From Isochrysis galbana (lineage: Eukaryota > Haptophyta > Isochrysidales > Isochrysidaceae), in contig CM030933.1 in NCBI GenBank assembly GCA_018136815.1, forward strand, positions 6,760,676-6,824,675: DNA of 64,000 bases. Direction: 5' to 3'. Below are positions 30,253 through 41,600 of the stretch, one piece after another. A program made the position numbers and the translations under genes. The stretch's first letter is position 1. Each line of letters opens with the position of its first letter. A model generated the notes under the pieces. The model searched no databases. It was not told the DNA's origin and saw nothing but the letters and a program-made list of their open reading frames with translations.

Positions 30253-30713
30253 TAATGTACTCGATGAACGACCTTAGCTGCGAGTCTGAAGCTCTGATTC
30301 TCTTTGAAAAATCGAAACTGTTGTTTTTGGGTTGGAGCGTTTGACCGGCCTCTGAAGCAAATTAACACTTGATCCGACACCCTACATTCACCCACATTCC
30401 AACTGCGTACTCCTTGACTATCATGGGCGATATCTAGCTGGTCGCAGCTACGCCGCAGGTACTAGACGGAGTCTGCGACATTAAGAGAATTCAACATCAT
30501 CCCAGTAGAACCATACAGAATTTGCAAATTTACAGCCAATCTGCGATTCGCACCGCCCGCGATCATTACGTGATGGCAATGTTCTCGGTGTATGCGGTAG
30601 GTGTGTGCGGCAAACCTGCCGACTGATGACGAAGGCCGTGTCCTCTAATACTTGACTTGAACTCACCGAGGTAGAACGGCAGAGCAACGCAAGAATCTAG
30701 CGACTTGGAGAGC
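30253..30713. other. 3' flank of the plastid membrane protein gene
   Basis: No gene recognised. Composition is less GC-rich than the repeats. Confidence 0.35.
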
Positions 30714-31031
30714 TCACAATAAACCATTTGAAGCAAGGAAGGCCACAGTCAATACACCGACAATGCCAGCCGCGCTGAGGCCAAGTTTAATGGCCTGCTC
30801 TGTACCATCTCCACGTGACTCTTCTAATGGTGTGGACAGGAAGCCTTGGTAGTATGCCTTGCTCCCTACCTGTGTCTTCCCCTCTTCTGGCTCAGAATCG
30901 CATGCACGAGGAAGTGCATGCCTCACTTGCATGCTGCGTGTGAAGCCAATCGCCACGGGATGCACAGCTGTGCGAATGGTTTGCACAGGGGCTGCGGTCA
31001 GCACCATGAGAAAGAGGAGAAGGCCCTGCAT
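30714..31031 (-). CDS. Small plastid-targeted membrane protein, unknown function
   Basis: 105 aa from the ATG at 31031 (the frame extends upstream only to a GTG). Residues 1-17 (MQGLLLFLMVLTAAPVQ) form a signal peptide, followed by a basic/Ala stretch typical of a plastid transit region. The mature part contains AYYQGFLSTPLEE and a C-terminal membrane segment, IKLGLSAAGIVGVLTVAFLASNGLL. I recall similar short proteins with a YYQGFL motif and a C-terminal ASNGL membrane helix in diatoms and other complex-plastid algae; this is memory, not a search. A thylakoid or envelope location is inferred. Function unknown. Confidence 0.6.
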   Translation of the reverse strand: MQGLLLFLMVLTAAPVQTIRTAVHPVAIGFTRSMQVRHALPRACDSEPEEGKTQVGSKAYYQGFLSTPLEESRGDGTEQAIKLGLSAAGIVGVLTVAFLASNGLL

Positions 31032-32449
31032 CGCGGTGAGGAAGGGATGTGGACTCGATAGCAAGCCGCACCCGACGATGGGCCGAACCGTCGGCGCACA
31101 CAGCGTCGGTCGCTCGGTCACGAGGGGCGATCGATCGATTGATCTACTCTTGAAGTGTGAAGGAAGTCTTTAGAAGGCAGGTTTTCTTCCTTCTTTCCCC
31201 CCCCCTCGCCGACAGTCGAGAAATTTAATGAAGCGTGGCGAAATGCGCGATTTTTGTAAAAAAAAAATCTGGCCATGCTCTTGGGTCGTAAACCTCTGCG
31301 CGCTAGAGAGAAAATCGCCGCTCCACTATCCACTGTGAAACATCTGGCCGCCGCTGCCGCTGCCGGTCACGAGGTGCAGATGGGGGTGACGTGCTGGAGG
31401 ACCTCGACATGAGTGAGGGCCGAGGGTGGCGCCAAGCAACCCTGCTGGGACTGCTTGGATGACTCGCGGCAGAGCCCGCTTGGCGACTCGCGACTCGGCG
31501 CCCGCGAGCGACTCTCCCGGCGAGTTGCTCGAGGTGAGGGCAACGGCAGATGATGCGCTGTTCGTCATGCGCGCAGGTCGTAGGTGGTCGCTGACCTCGT
31601 ATGCGTAGATGTGTAGCGCACGCGATGGTCGGCGAGGGGGGTTCGAGAGTTCCGGCGAGCTTTTCATCGAAAAACTGGCGCCTGCCGACACACCTTTTGG
31701 GGTAGGTTGAGGTTGATCGAAAAGCGGGGTTTTCGACTCGAGGCCGAAAAGCGAAAAGCATTCTGGTCCACCGTCTGCTCTCCTCCTCGCCCCTCCCCCC
31801 ACCCCCCCCCCACCCCCCGGTAGCGCTGCAGCCCCACACTCATTCTTGTCACATACAGTCTAGAGTAGGAGTAGCGTTTGGAATTGGAATTGTATGATGG
31901 GCCTTTTTCCGTACTCTATCCCTACGTTCGACTAGAGAGTAAAGTACTCGTACAAGGAAAATAAAATACGAGATCGGTGCCTTCCTCTCTCCTCGCGCGA
32001 GCTCTTACTCTCTCTCTCTCTTCTCCCAACAAAGACCTGTAGAGTAGAGTATCTAGAGGAGAGAACCACGCTATCTCTCTTCTAGACTCTCCTCCTCCAT
32101 TATTCAGGGGCGTGGGGGGAGGGGTGCTGGACCGAGGATTGATGGGAGAACAGAGGATAATGCTTTACGTGAGAGAGCGAGATGAAGGGAGAGACCGGAG
32201 ACGCACACGAAGAGAGGGGGTGAAAGTGAGAGTAGAGAGAGAGAGGTGGGGGGGGGGGAAAGATCTCGGGTTCCTCTCGCGGTGAGTCCACCGTCACTGG
32301 ACTCCGCAGAAGAAGAGAAGAGAAGAGATTTGCTGTCCCTCTCTTCTCTTCTTCTTCCTCTTTTCTCTTCTCCTGCCGCCGGGGGGTGGGGGGAGAGGAG
32401 GAAGAGCTGAGCCCCGGCCGAGGCGAGCTAAGCCAGAGAGCGATAGAGA
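31032..32449. other. Long spacer before UROD
   Basis: Minus-strand frames of 158-178 codons overlap at 31303-31839 but show no convincing domain; an HPHLHL string recalls HIT proteins without the rest of the fold. A C-run occurs at 31796-31818. CT microsatellites occur at 32005-32020. Nothing else supported. Confidence 0.35.
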
Positions 32450-32588
32450 GACAGGGAGAGGGAGAGAGAGAGAGAGGGAGTCAGGGAGGAGAGACAAATA
32501 GAGACCGCGGAGAGGAGAGATAGATAGAGAGAAGGAGAGAGACCGAAAGAGACCGAGAGCGAGCGAGCGAGAGAGAGAGAGAGGAAGC

Positions 32589-32637
<49 letters not shown>
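32450..32637. repeat. GA-rich tract immediately upstream of UROD
   Basis: About 190 bases of nearly pure purine, ending in an uninterrupted GA dinucleotide run at 32597-32634, only 6 bases from the UROD start codon. It is therefore almost certainly in the 5' UTR or core promoter. Serine/leucine-rich frames on the opposite strand are artefacts. Confidence 0.85.
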
Positions 32638-32638
<1 letters not shown>

Positions 32639-32640
32639 CA

Positions 32641-33843
32641 ATGATGTCATTAGCCGCCACGTGCTGCGCCGCGCTCGCACTCGCGCTCACGCCCGGCTGC
32701 GCACCGCGTGTAGGCGGCGGGCGGCACGCGGCGCCGCGCGCTCAGCTCACCGCCGAGGTCGCCGCTCGCCTCGGCCCGCAGCCCATCATCAAGCCAGGGG
32801 ACCATGACATCTTGCTCCGTGCCGCTCGCGGTGAGCCGGTCGAGCGCACTCCCGTCTGGCTCATGCGGCAGGCAGGGCGGTACATGAAGGCGTTCCGCGC
32901 GATGTCAGACAAGTATCCTTTCCGTATGCGCTCCGAGACGCCGGAAATCGCCATTGAGCTCAGTCTGCAGCCATGGCACGCGTTTGGCGTTGATGGTGTG
33001 ATCATGTTCAGTGACATCCTCACGCCCCTCCCTGCACTCGGCGTCGAATTCGACGTCATCAAGGGTTCGGGTCCTGTGATTACTTCGCCGCTGCGAACAA
33101 TGGCTGACGTGAAGGCCATGACGGAGCTCGGCGATCCGGCCGCCAAGCTGCCCTTCGTGGCTGAAACTCTTGGTGCACTCCGCCGCGAGACGGAGGGAAA
33201 GACGTCCCTGCTCGGCTTCGTTGGCTCACCATTCACGCTTGTCGCGTACGCGGTGGAGGGTGAGGCCAACCGGCATTGCATTCACACGAAGAAGATGATG
33301 ACCGCTGCACCCGAGGTGCTCCACGCGGCACTCTCGCACATGGCCGTGGCCATTGGCGATTATGCGTGCTATCAAATAGAGTCGGGCGCTCAGTTCATCC
33401 AGTTCTTCGAGTCCTGGGCTCACCACATCGGCCCGTCGCAATTCTCCGAATTCGCCAAGCCTTACGCAGATCAGGCAATGGCATACGTCAAGGCCCGTCA
33501 TCCGGACGTGCCCGTTGTCTACTATGCCAACGGTGGGTCCTCGTACCTCGAGCGCCAGCGTGACATGAAGTGCGATGTCGTCTCCTTGGACTGGGCGGTC
33601 GACATGGAGACCGCACGCGCCACGCTCGGTCCCGATCGTCTGGTACAGGGGAATATCGATCCAACCTTGCTCTTTGGCAACGAGGAACAGATTAGCGAAG
33701 CCGTACGTACCTGCATCAGGAAGGCTGGCGGCAAGCGCGATTCCGGCCTCATTCTCAATCTGGGGCATGGAGTGCTCCAAGGCACGCCTGAGGACTCAGT
33801 GCGCGCCTTCGTGGAGGCTGCCAAGGCCACACCCCTCCTTTAA
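32641..33843 (+). CDS. UROD: Uroporphyrinogen decarboxylase, plastid
   Basis: Decarboxylates the four acetate side chains of uroporphyrinogen III to give coproporphyrinogen III in haem and chlorophyll synthesis. Single exon, 400 aa. ATG ATG at 32641; residues 2-20 (SLAATCCAALALALTPGCA) are a signal peptide, then an Arg/Ala-rich transit region to about residue 45. Family signature 1, PVWLMRQAGRYM, is residues 71-82 with both substrate-binding Arg. The catalytic-pocket Asp is Asp125 in FSDILTPL. Signature 2, GFVGSPFTLVAYAVEG, is residues 192-207. The C-terminal NLGHGVLQGTP is intact. Length and motifs indicate a functional plastid enzyme. The GA tract ends 6 bases upstream. Confidence 0.95.
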   Translation: MMSLAATCCAALALALTPGCAPRVGGGRHAAPRAQLTAEVAARLGPQPIIKPGDHDILLRAARGEPVERTPVWLMRQAGRYMKAFRAMSDKYPFRMRSETPEIAIELSLQPWHAFGVDGVIMFSDILTPLPALGVEFDVIKGSGPVITSPLRTMADVKAMTELGDPAAKLPFVAETLGALRRETEGKTSLLGFVGSPFTLVAYAVEGEANRHCIHTKKMMTAAPEVLHAALSHMAVAIGDYACYQIESGAQFIQFFESWAHHIGPSQFSEFAKPYADQAMAYVKARHPDVPVVYYANGGSSYLERQRDMKCDVVSLDWAVDMETARATLGPDRLVQGNIDPTLLFGNEEQISEAVRTCIRKAGGKRDSGLILNLGHGVLQGTPEDSVRAFVEAAKATPLL

Positions 33844-34599
33844 TTCACCCTTGATTTATTGGTCGGGGATGCGAAGTGGCGTGGTTCCATAGCGGATGGG
33901 CCGGCTGGTCCATCCGGGCCTTTTCAACCCTCTGATGGAGATGTGCGTTTTGATACGAGTGAAGGCCAGCTGCATGCACATTACATGTGTCATCCGCAAC
34001 ATGCTGATGGATTCACGTATATCAATTTCTGGGCTCCGCTTGCGGCTTGACCTTCTTGGATCGAGGATTCCTGACGGCTGGGACCGGATTGCGTTCCTTG
34101 ATCACTTCCTCATGGCATTGCTATGAGAGCACAAAATACTTCTTTCGCTCGGTATCGGGCAGCTGTGGGTCGACCATTTGCTTATGGATCGATAGCGACT
34201 CAGGGTGTTCAGTGCGCCTTACCCACTGTGAAGAAGGCCACCGCTGTTCCAGGAACAACGTCTGTGCGAAGCATGAGGGAAAAGACATCCCGCCCTATTT
34301 TCAAGTACTTCTAGAAGGTGTTCTTCCCAGAGCGACGGCGTGGAAGACTTCCGTGGGATCATGAACATGGTGAGAACAACTTATTTCCTCTTTGTGCTCG
34401 TGAATGTATAGCCAACGTCATCAGAGTAGCCATAGCTTTATGTGGCGCTTTTTGTGTTGCGCATGCGTGTGGTCCTCCGCCCACGCTTGCTGCCTCGTGG
34501 TATTAGTTGGTACCATGATTGAGAGCGTGCCTAAGTACTAATACTAAGTAAGTATGAGTATGGGTATTGGCAACTTCCCGAGAGTGTTAAATCAAGAAT
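33844..34599. other. 3' flank of UROD
   Basis: A 63-codon plus-strand frame at 34123-34314 (ending SRPIFKYF) has plausible amino-acid use but no recognised family. I do not call it a gene. Confidence 0.3.
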
Positions 34600-34870
34600 C
34601 AGCTTCTCTCATTTGCCTCCACGAAAAATTGCCGAGGAAAATGGTCGGTTTTGCCGCCCCCCTCGCCCCCCCTCTGCACACGCACACGCGTTGGGGCTTC
34701 AACAGTACAGAATTGAGAATTGGCGGTCGCGTCGCGGGGGCGATAAGGTTATTTTGGGGCCGTTGTTTCATGACACGCGATTCCCCCGAGATCCGTCCGC
34801 GCGATCGGGCGCCCAACCTTCATCCGGTGCCTAGCTAGAGCAGGGGAGACGTCACCCGCGGAGCACCCCA
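34600..34870 (+). repeat. Family E element body
   Basis: CCTCCACGAAAAATTGCCGAGG, CTCTGCACACGCACACG, GTTGTTTCATGACACGCGAT and GGGGAGACGTCACCCGCGGAG blocks match, inverted, 29850-30150. The GGGCGGTCAAACA end itself is not visible here. Confidence 0.6.
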
Positions 34871-35485
34871 TGCACCCCACAGCGCGTGCAGCACACGGCT
34901 GCCGCTTTTGGCCACAAGAAAGTCGGCCCTGACCACCGGTGCTCGGGTCTTCAATAGTACTCGTATCACATCTTCATATTGAGGCGCTGACTCGAAGCAT
35001 TCACGCTCTCGTTCTCATTCATAAACGACACTGACACTGAAATGACAGTTTTGTTGTTGGATTTGATGTTAGTCCATTGTATCCCCAAACTCATAGGCCT
35101 GGATCCTCGATCATAGCAGTATCCGCCACCGCCGCAAACTAGGGCCTGACAAGAGTTGCTCGCTAGGACCCCCAAAATGCTCGGAAAAGTTGTTCAATAT
35201 GGGTCAGCAAAAGAGAGGCTAAGTTGCTCGCCATCGCCAAGTTGCTCGCCACGTTGCTCGAAGTTGCTCACTCATTGCGCCTTTGGCTCCCCTTCGCTGT
35301 AGCAATGCGCTAGCTAGCGGGTACGACAGTACGCGGCGGCTGTCGGCGTGTCCGTCGGTCGCCATTGTGTCATTGTCATTGTCATTGTGATGGGCTCTAG
35401 CTAGGCGCTATATTTGGAGGATAGCAATAGCAAGAAAGTAAGTACTACTAAGAATAACTTATGAATAACCACATTTTTGAGCACT
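34871..35485. other. No supported gene
   Basis: AAGTTGCTCGCC repeats at 35220-35270 and TCATTGTCATTG at 35370-35390. Otherwise featureless; it may be part of the hAT remnant. Confidence 0.35.
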
Positions 35486-35761
35486 TCAAACACACTTAGC
35501 ATACATCACGATCATTGTACCGCAACAGGAGTGCAGCTTGGATTTGATCAGCGAGGCCTGTCTGTGGCTAGTGGTCTGCAAAGACCCAAACATGCATTGG
35601 ACAAGTGAGAATACACGCTCGCATCCAGCCGAATTGGGAGTCAATGAGAAGGCAATTCGAGCGGCAAGTGCCCATGTCGGAATCTTTGTGCAGTTGCATG
35701 CCCACCAATGTAACACCTTGGTTGTGAACTCATGCACATCGGAGTGATCGACTGTGGCCAA
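35486..35761 (-). pseudogene. hAT transposase C-terminal remnant
   Basis: A 91-codon frame with the hAT dimerisation signature: IPTWALAARIAFSLTPNSAG, then CERVFSLVQCMFG and RQASLIKSKL. Only the C-terminal domain is present; the catalytic region upstream is not recognisable. A second remnant of the same family is at 47229-47430 and shares ARIAF-L-PNSA--CERVFSL and CMFG. Fossil of a cut-and-paste DNA transposon. Confidence 0.75.
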
Positions 35762-36059
35762 TCCTTCGCGGCCGCCGCGTATCGTGGAAGCTCACCTTGT
35801 AACAGTTGTGCAACGTTATGGATGTGGGCGAATGAATGGTTTGACAAGACTGGGTTCTTGGATCGAAGTCGAGTCGACATAATGTGGCCCGAATGCCGGG
35901 TTGAATGCACGCAGAAGGCCCATCTCATGGTGTTGATCTTTGCAATGGTACGGCCTAGCACAATTGTTTGAGAGACGGTCCAGCGGATATTCGAAGGCGC
36001 CTTTCACGTTGTTGACGATGGCTTGCCACTTTGTGCTGTTTATGTAATTGAATTGTAGG
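35762..36059. other. No supported gene
   Basis: Possibly more of the hAT remnant, since the minus-strand frame in another register stays open (35641-35961), but no domain is recognisable. Confidence 0.3.
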
Positions 36060-36300
36060 CATTGGGCACCATAGGGGCACCGTAGAGGAAAAAGTTGTTA
36101 TGCGCAAGCACGGCGTCCCCGCGGGGGGAAACGATGCACATCGCGCCATGCGCACGCACGGCGTGCACATGGGTGATTGCGACTCATCACTCATCACACT
36201 TGCCCCGTGAGAGACTTCTGTTATTTTGCCTGTTTGTGTAATTGTAATTGTAGGCATTGGGCACCGTAGAGGAAAAAGTTAGGCATCGGCACGCACGGCG
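36060..36300. repeat. Family D array
   Basis: Two units with AGGAAAAAGTTGTTATGCGC, GATGCACATCGCGCCATGCG and GGTGATTGCGACTCATCA blocks. TGTAATTGTAGGCATTGGGCACC is duplicated at 36040 and 36237. Confidence 0.75.
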
Positions 36301-36369
36301 TGCACCTCGTGTAATTGTGAGCCTTTATTTATTGCACCCAGGGGCTGAATGCCACAATTAGCCATGAAA

Positions 36370-36485
36370 GCGCGCGCCGTAGGTGTTAAACATCGGGGGT
36401 GATTGTTGTATAAATAACTATGTATGGACATTTGATGGCTCCATTCGATTGATGCGTTCCATAATTGACGGAACGACACCTCATA
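36370..36485. repeat. Family C terminal piece
   Basis: GCGCGCCGTAGGTGTTAAAC to ATAATTGACGGAACGACACCT; the same 115-bp stretch as 19160-19290, again directly after family D. Confidence 0.75.
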
Positions 36486-37003
36486 AGGGCTCAAAAACAA
36501 ATGCACAAACCTTAAAGCTAACCATACGCGCCCCTAGCAACGCCTAAAGACAGCAAACAAACATTAACAAGCCTGCCCAAACCCCACGCTCCGAACCAGG
36601 CCCATGGTAGTGCACCTGGGCCGCACCGTGGAAACCGCAAAGAAAAAGGAATGAGGAATGAAGGGGGGAGGACCTCGGGAGGAAGGGGAGGAGGTGGAGG
36701 GAAGGGAGCTTCAGGGCGTTGGCGGCGGGGCGGTAAAAGGTACCAGACGGCTGGTAGGTGTGCAGCCCTCAATCTTCAGACGTCTATTTACAACAAAACA
36801 CGTGATCACTCACATGACCGTCCCCGCTTCATGCTCACTCACCAAATTCGTAGCGCACAATGCATAGGCATTCGTGTGGACTAGGAAGGTACGCCTTGGA
36901 AGCAGCTCACGGTCTAGACACACGACAGCGTAAAAAATCGCAGCCGCGTTACAACCCCATGTAATCGCGCGTACACACCAAGCAACGAAAGTGTCGATTG
37001 CAC
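36486..37003. other. 3' flank of CSN5
   Basis: A GGGAGGACCTCGGGAGGAAGG purine stretch at 36664-36700. No gene supported; includes the likely CSN5 3' UTR. Confidence 0.35.
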
Positions 37004-38077
37004 TCATGAGATGTCCATATCAGCAGGTCTTGGGGATGTTGTGGACCTTTCCACGCTAGACATGTTGAACACGGCATCTTTCATTACTTGTTGCATGAGC
37101 CCTTGCACATGCTCACGGGACAGTTTGGACGCGTCCTTCACCAACTTCTTCATCTGGCTTTCATCCTTCTTGGGCATACGATCTCCCAACCCAAGGTAAG
37201 AACTACCTCCACGCCCGAAGTGTGTGAGCTGTGACTCAACCTGTTCTACTTTGTCCGCAAGATCTTTCAGCTGTTCGCTCATGTATGCAGAATTGGAGAG
37301 GATGGGCGACGAGGAGAGTGTTGCAATCCAGTACTTGTTCCAAAGAGTGTTGAGCAATGCGGTATCCGAGACTGACTTAAAGTAAGAGATGTCAAGTTGA
37401 TAGTAGTGATCCTGGTGCGCCCCAAAGTCCTCGATTTTTGAAAGTGGCACACTCTCAAATTCATCCCGTGAGCTCTCCGGGGGCTTGTAACCTTGTGGGT
37501 ACGTGCGGAATGCCCCGATCTCCACCTTGCCTGTGGAGGCTGTGCGTGTCGGATCGATCACCACAGCAAGCCATGGTTCTTGAAACTGCTGGTTGAGCAT
37601 CTGGGTGCTGCAGTCGATACCAGACATCCAGCATCCATATCCAGGATGGGAGTGATACCAGCCAACCACGTTCTCAAGTCGACCGGCTTCGCGGGCGAGC
37701 TGTTGGAAGGCTACCATGTATTCGTAGGCGTCGGCCTGGGCATTCACACGGGTTTCAGTGCCCTCGACTGGAAGCGCAAAGGCATCGAGGACTATGAGAG
37801 TCGGGCCGCGCGAGTCTTCGGGGTCAATCTTGCCCTGCATGAGACCCATCACCTCGATATTTCCCCCACCACGCGTATGCATCACCATCTTGACGAGAGC
37901 CAATGCTGAGATGCGCACATGCTTGAAGTACTTTGGATCGCATGTCCACGGCTTGGCTGCAAGCCACTGTTGCTGCTGGGCATTGTCATATCGGTAGACT
38001 GCATCGACCTCCCGCACGTCGTTCTCGAGCTCAAAGCGCTTGAGAGCATTCTCAGCGGATGATCTGGCGGCTGCCAT
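37004..38077 (-). CDS. CSN5: COP9 signalosome subunit 5 (deneddylase)
   Basis: Zinc metalloprotease subunit of the COP9 signalosome, which removes NEDD8 from cullins; nucleus and cytosol. Single exon, 357 aa from the ATG at 38077; the frame is open upstream but those residues are not family-like, whereas [20 protein letters not shown] aligns with the CSN5 N-terminus. The JAMM/MPN+ motif is complete: Glu75 (GNIEVMG) and His142, His144, Asp155 in [36 protein letters not shown] and [16 protein letters not shown] are near-invariant CSN5 segments and exclude RPN11. The C-terminus keeps the helical tail needed for complex assembly, ending with a Ser/Pro extension. Divergent from NDUFS1. Confidence 0.96.
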   Translation of the reverse strand: MAAARSSAENALKRFELENDVREVDAVYRYDNAQQQQWLAAKPWTCDPKYFKHVRISALALVKMVMHTRGGGNIEVMGLMQGKIDPEDSRGPTLIVLDAFALPVEGTETRVNAQADAYEYMVAFQQLAREAGRLENVVGWYHSHPGYGCWMSGIDCSTQMLNQQFQEPWLAVVIDPTRTASTGKVEIGAFRTYPQGYKPPESSRDEFESVPLSKIEDFGAHQDHYYQLDISYFKSVSDTALLNTLWNKYWIATLSSSPILSNSAYMSEQLKDLADKVEQVESQLTHFGRGGSSYLGLGDRMPKKDESQMKKLVKDASKLSREHVQGLMQQVMKDAVFNMSSVERSTTSPRPADMDIS

Positions 38078-38632
38078 CTCGGTGCGGCTCGCCCGTGAGC
38101 CAGCGCGAGTGCCCTGCACACAGAAGAACAGCGGGGGTGTCTTGCGCGCGCCGCCGCGTCGGGCTGCGCGCGGCTGCTGCGGTGGGCGGCGGCCGGCGAA
38201 AGTAAGGCAAGGGGCGAAGGGGCGGGACTTTAACTCTGTACGAGTACTAGTACGTACTTTTGTAGGAAGCATTGGTTCCGACGACGAGGCTGGAATTCTT
38301 GGTTTCTTCTCTCTCCGCAATCAATCTTTGTTCTACCCCCCCCCCCTCCCCCCCTCTCGCCTCTTCGAGGACGAGCCGCGATGTCGACGCCTCGCGAGCG
38401 AGGAGTTTTATAATACAATCGCGTCTTCAAAGGGGAGCGCCGCCCCCGCCGCCGCCCCTCGCTCGGCTCCCCCCCCCGCCCCCCCGCCCCCCGCCCCCCC
38501 CTCTCGCTCCCCCCCCCCCCCTCTCTCCCCCCCCCCCCGCCTCTCTCCCCACTTCCCCTCCCCCCTCTCCCCCTCCCCCCTTCCCCCCCCCTCCGCTCCT
38601 CCCCCCCCCGCCCCCTCGTACACACGCACCCC
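38078..38632. promoter_or_regulatory. Divergent intergenic region (CSN5 / NDUFS1)
   Basis: 555 bp between two outward start codons. The NDUFS1-proximal ~190 bp (38440-38632) is almost pure C with scattered G/T, many runs of 6 to 10 C. A TACGAGTACTAGTACGTACTTTTG segment at 38238-38261 is A/T-richer. Proline-rich frames here are artefacts. Confidence 0.5.
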
Positions 38633-41600
38633 ATGCGGCTCGCGCTGCGCGGTGCGGCCCGACGGCTCTCGACGCTGGCCACAGTCACCGAGAAGGGCGC
38701 CGCCGCCCCCGTCACACTCAAGGCCGATGGGCTGGCAGAGCTGCCCATCACACTTCCCATCCATCGGAGGGGAGAGGCGCCCCTCGAACCGAGGCCGGGT
38801 GTTGCGATGATTGAGGTGAGCCCAGGCGGCGTGTGCCAGGCGCGTGGATACATACTGTCACCCCTCCCCTCCCGTTTGTCCCCCTAGGTCATCGTCGACG
38901 GCAACCCTGTGCAGATTGAAAGCGGCTCAAGCATTTTGCAGGTGCACATCATGCGTGACGAGCGCACACGCAAGGCCCTGCTTGCTGTCTGTCCACGCAC
39001 TGTGATGCGCGAGGAGCTCTGCATCGGGATGCCTGTCTTGCCCCACTCCCGCACTCTAGTCCCTGTTTTCCGATATTTCTTTAATGAAATGCCGGTTTGA
39101 ATTTCATGAAGTCCACTCATTCTTCCGCGCAGGCATGCGAGTCTGTGGGCATCAACGTGCCGCGCTTCTGCTTCCATGAGCGGCTGTCAGTCGCCGGCAA
39201 CTGCCGTATGTGCCTTGTCGAGATCGAAAAGTCGCCAAAGCCAGTTGCCTCATGCGCCTATCCAACCATGCCCGGTATGAAGATCTTCACCAATTCACAG
39301 ATGGTGAAGAAGGTGCAGCACGCTTCCATTTGTGTGCCCATATTTGCCTACCCGCAAGCTGCCGTTGCGTCACCTTCTGGATCATGTACGTTCGTGATCC
39401 AATGTCCGATGCGTTTGCCGTGCTTGCCGCTTTGATTCTGGCCGTTTGCACTCACTGTCGGTCGGTTGTCCTGAGAGCTATGACAGACGATAAAAATGTC
39501 ACTTGCACCTCTGATGTTTGCTCCGCAGGCTCGTGAAGGTGTGATGGAATTTCTGCTGGCGAACCATCCGCTCGATTGCCCAATTTGCGACCAGGGCGGC
39601 GAGTGCGATCTACAAGATCAGGCCATGCATTTTGGATCCGATCGCTCGCGGTATTACGAAGCCAAGCGCGCAACCGCGGACAAGAATCTGGGGCCGCTTG
39701 TGAAGACAGTGATGACGCGGTGCATCCATTGCACGCGGTGCGTTCGCTTCTCTCAGGTAAGTTCGAAATATGACATCACTGATTTGACTTCGCCAGCTGT
39801 CCCATCAGGCAGACGGCAGGCGCACATCTGCGTTGCAGATCTATCCTAGTCATGGCTCTGACGCCTTGATCACGTCAACAGAGAAAAGCTCTCATACGCT
39901 CAACTGCGCTCATAAATTGTAGTGTCCCTCCGCCAAAATTGCAGGAAGTCGCAGGAGTGGACATGCTAGGCGCCGTGGGCCGTGGTAATGCAATGGAAAT
40001 CGGCACATACGTCGAGGCTGCATTGGCATCGGAAATGAGCGGCAATGTTGTTGACCTGTGCCCTGTCGGAGCGCTCACCTCCAAGCCCAACGCCTTCGCG
40101 GCAAGGTCTTGGGAATATCGCTCCACTCCTTCCATCGACGTGCTCGACGGATGTGGACCAGCTATTAAGGTAAACGGACCCCACGGATGGAAAGACTGGA
40201 CCCTGCGATGCCACGCGAGATGGGAAGTCGCGGAGAGATGAAGGATGCAGGGCCGAAATGCACACGGTCTTTTCCCGCGGCGTCCATGGGCATCAGCACC
40301 TGTTTTAGTGATACCAGTCTAGCGATGCACTATGTGGAAGCTTCGGTTGTTGAGTGCTTTCCATGTGAAAAACGACGAGAGCACGTGATGCTCTCGCCTT
40401 TTCCACAAATTTGGCACGTCATAATGCTGGTGCCTGCTCGCCACCATTGTCCAAACACCCTGTCCCCATTTCCATTACGCACAGGTCGATACTGCCAAGG
40501 GCGAGGTCATGCGCGTTCAGCCTCGTCTCCATGAAGCTGTCAATGAAGAATGGATTTCCGACAAGACGCGCTATGCGGTTGACGGTCTTAAGCGCCAGCG
40601 GCTCGACGTTCCTCTTCTACGAAAGAATGGCACTCTCACCCCTGTCTCTTGGCGTGAAGCGCTGGCTGCTGCCGCGGAAGCCCTGGGCGGGTGCGCGCCA
40701 TCTGAGGTGGGCGTTCTCGCTGGACCTCTCGTTGATGTTGAGGCACTTGTCTGCGCAAAGGTAAGATGCTCGTTTGGCATTGATTGCACCTCAGTCAGAG
40801 CCTGCTAGGGTTGTTGGCAGTGTCAGCAGCGATTGGACGCCAGCCGGCGACGAATCTAGCGCCGGGGCAAATGGAGCTGATCCACAACGCCGTGTCCCGT
40901 GGTCCTTAGGATCTTTTCAACAAGCTTGGCTCCACAATGACGGCAGTAGCATCGCCCACCGCAGCAGTCTCATCGGCCGATCTTCGCCCTTCCTATACAA
41001 TGGGCTCAACTATAGCGGGCATTGAAGAGGTGAGACCCGACAGTCTTCTGCTCCACGCATTGGACCAGTCGCGTTGTTTGGGGACTTATGTCCTTTTACG
41101 TCCACGTCAACCGCCTTCATCTTCACCATGCTCTGTAGGCCGACGCCCTTCTTCTTGTTGGCACGCACATCCGCGCCGAGGCACCCCTCGTTAATGCGCG
41201 CATTCGCAAGATGGTCCGCCACTTTGGGCTGCAGGTGGCCACCGTACTTGTGCCCGCGCATTGCATAGCATTCAAGGGAGCCTCACATTTATTTATCCCA
41301 ATGTAATGATGGCCACCACGATCCCCTCCATGCGTGCTAAGGTTGGAGCCATCGGACCGCGTGCGGACTTGACTTACGAGTATGAGCACCTCGGCGATTC
41401 GGCCTCTGCTCTGGCATCTCTGGTCACGGCTACCTCCGGGTTTGGCGCAGCCCTCAAGGCCGCACAGAGACCTATCGTGCTGTTGGGCGCCGGAGCTTTC
41501 GCTGGGGAAGATTCGGCTGCTGTTGTTGCTGCAGCCAAGGCTGTCGCTTCCGCCGCACAATGCGTCACTCCAGACTGGAATGGATATGGGGTTTTGCAGT

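Noticed and set aside
31303-31839. HIT/HINT-like protein on the minus strand
   Set aside because: Only an HPHLHL string fits; the conserved upstream core of the HIT fold cannot be found in any frame.
37004-38077. Proteasome subunit RPN11 instead of CSN5
   Set aside because: RPN11 shares JAMM, but [14 protein letters not shown] and the AAKPW N-terminal segment are CSN5-specific.
38040-38814. Proline-rich frames (180-256 codons) between CSN5 and NDUFS1
   Set aside because: They translate the C-rich spacer and overlap two genes that are certain from homology.
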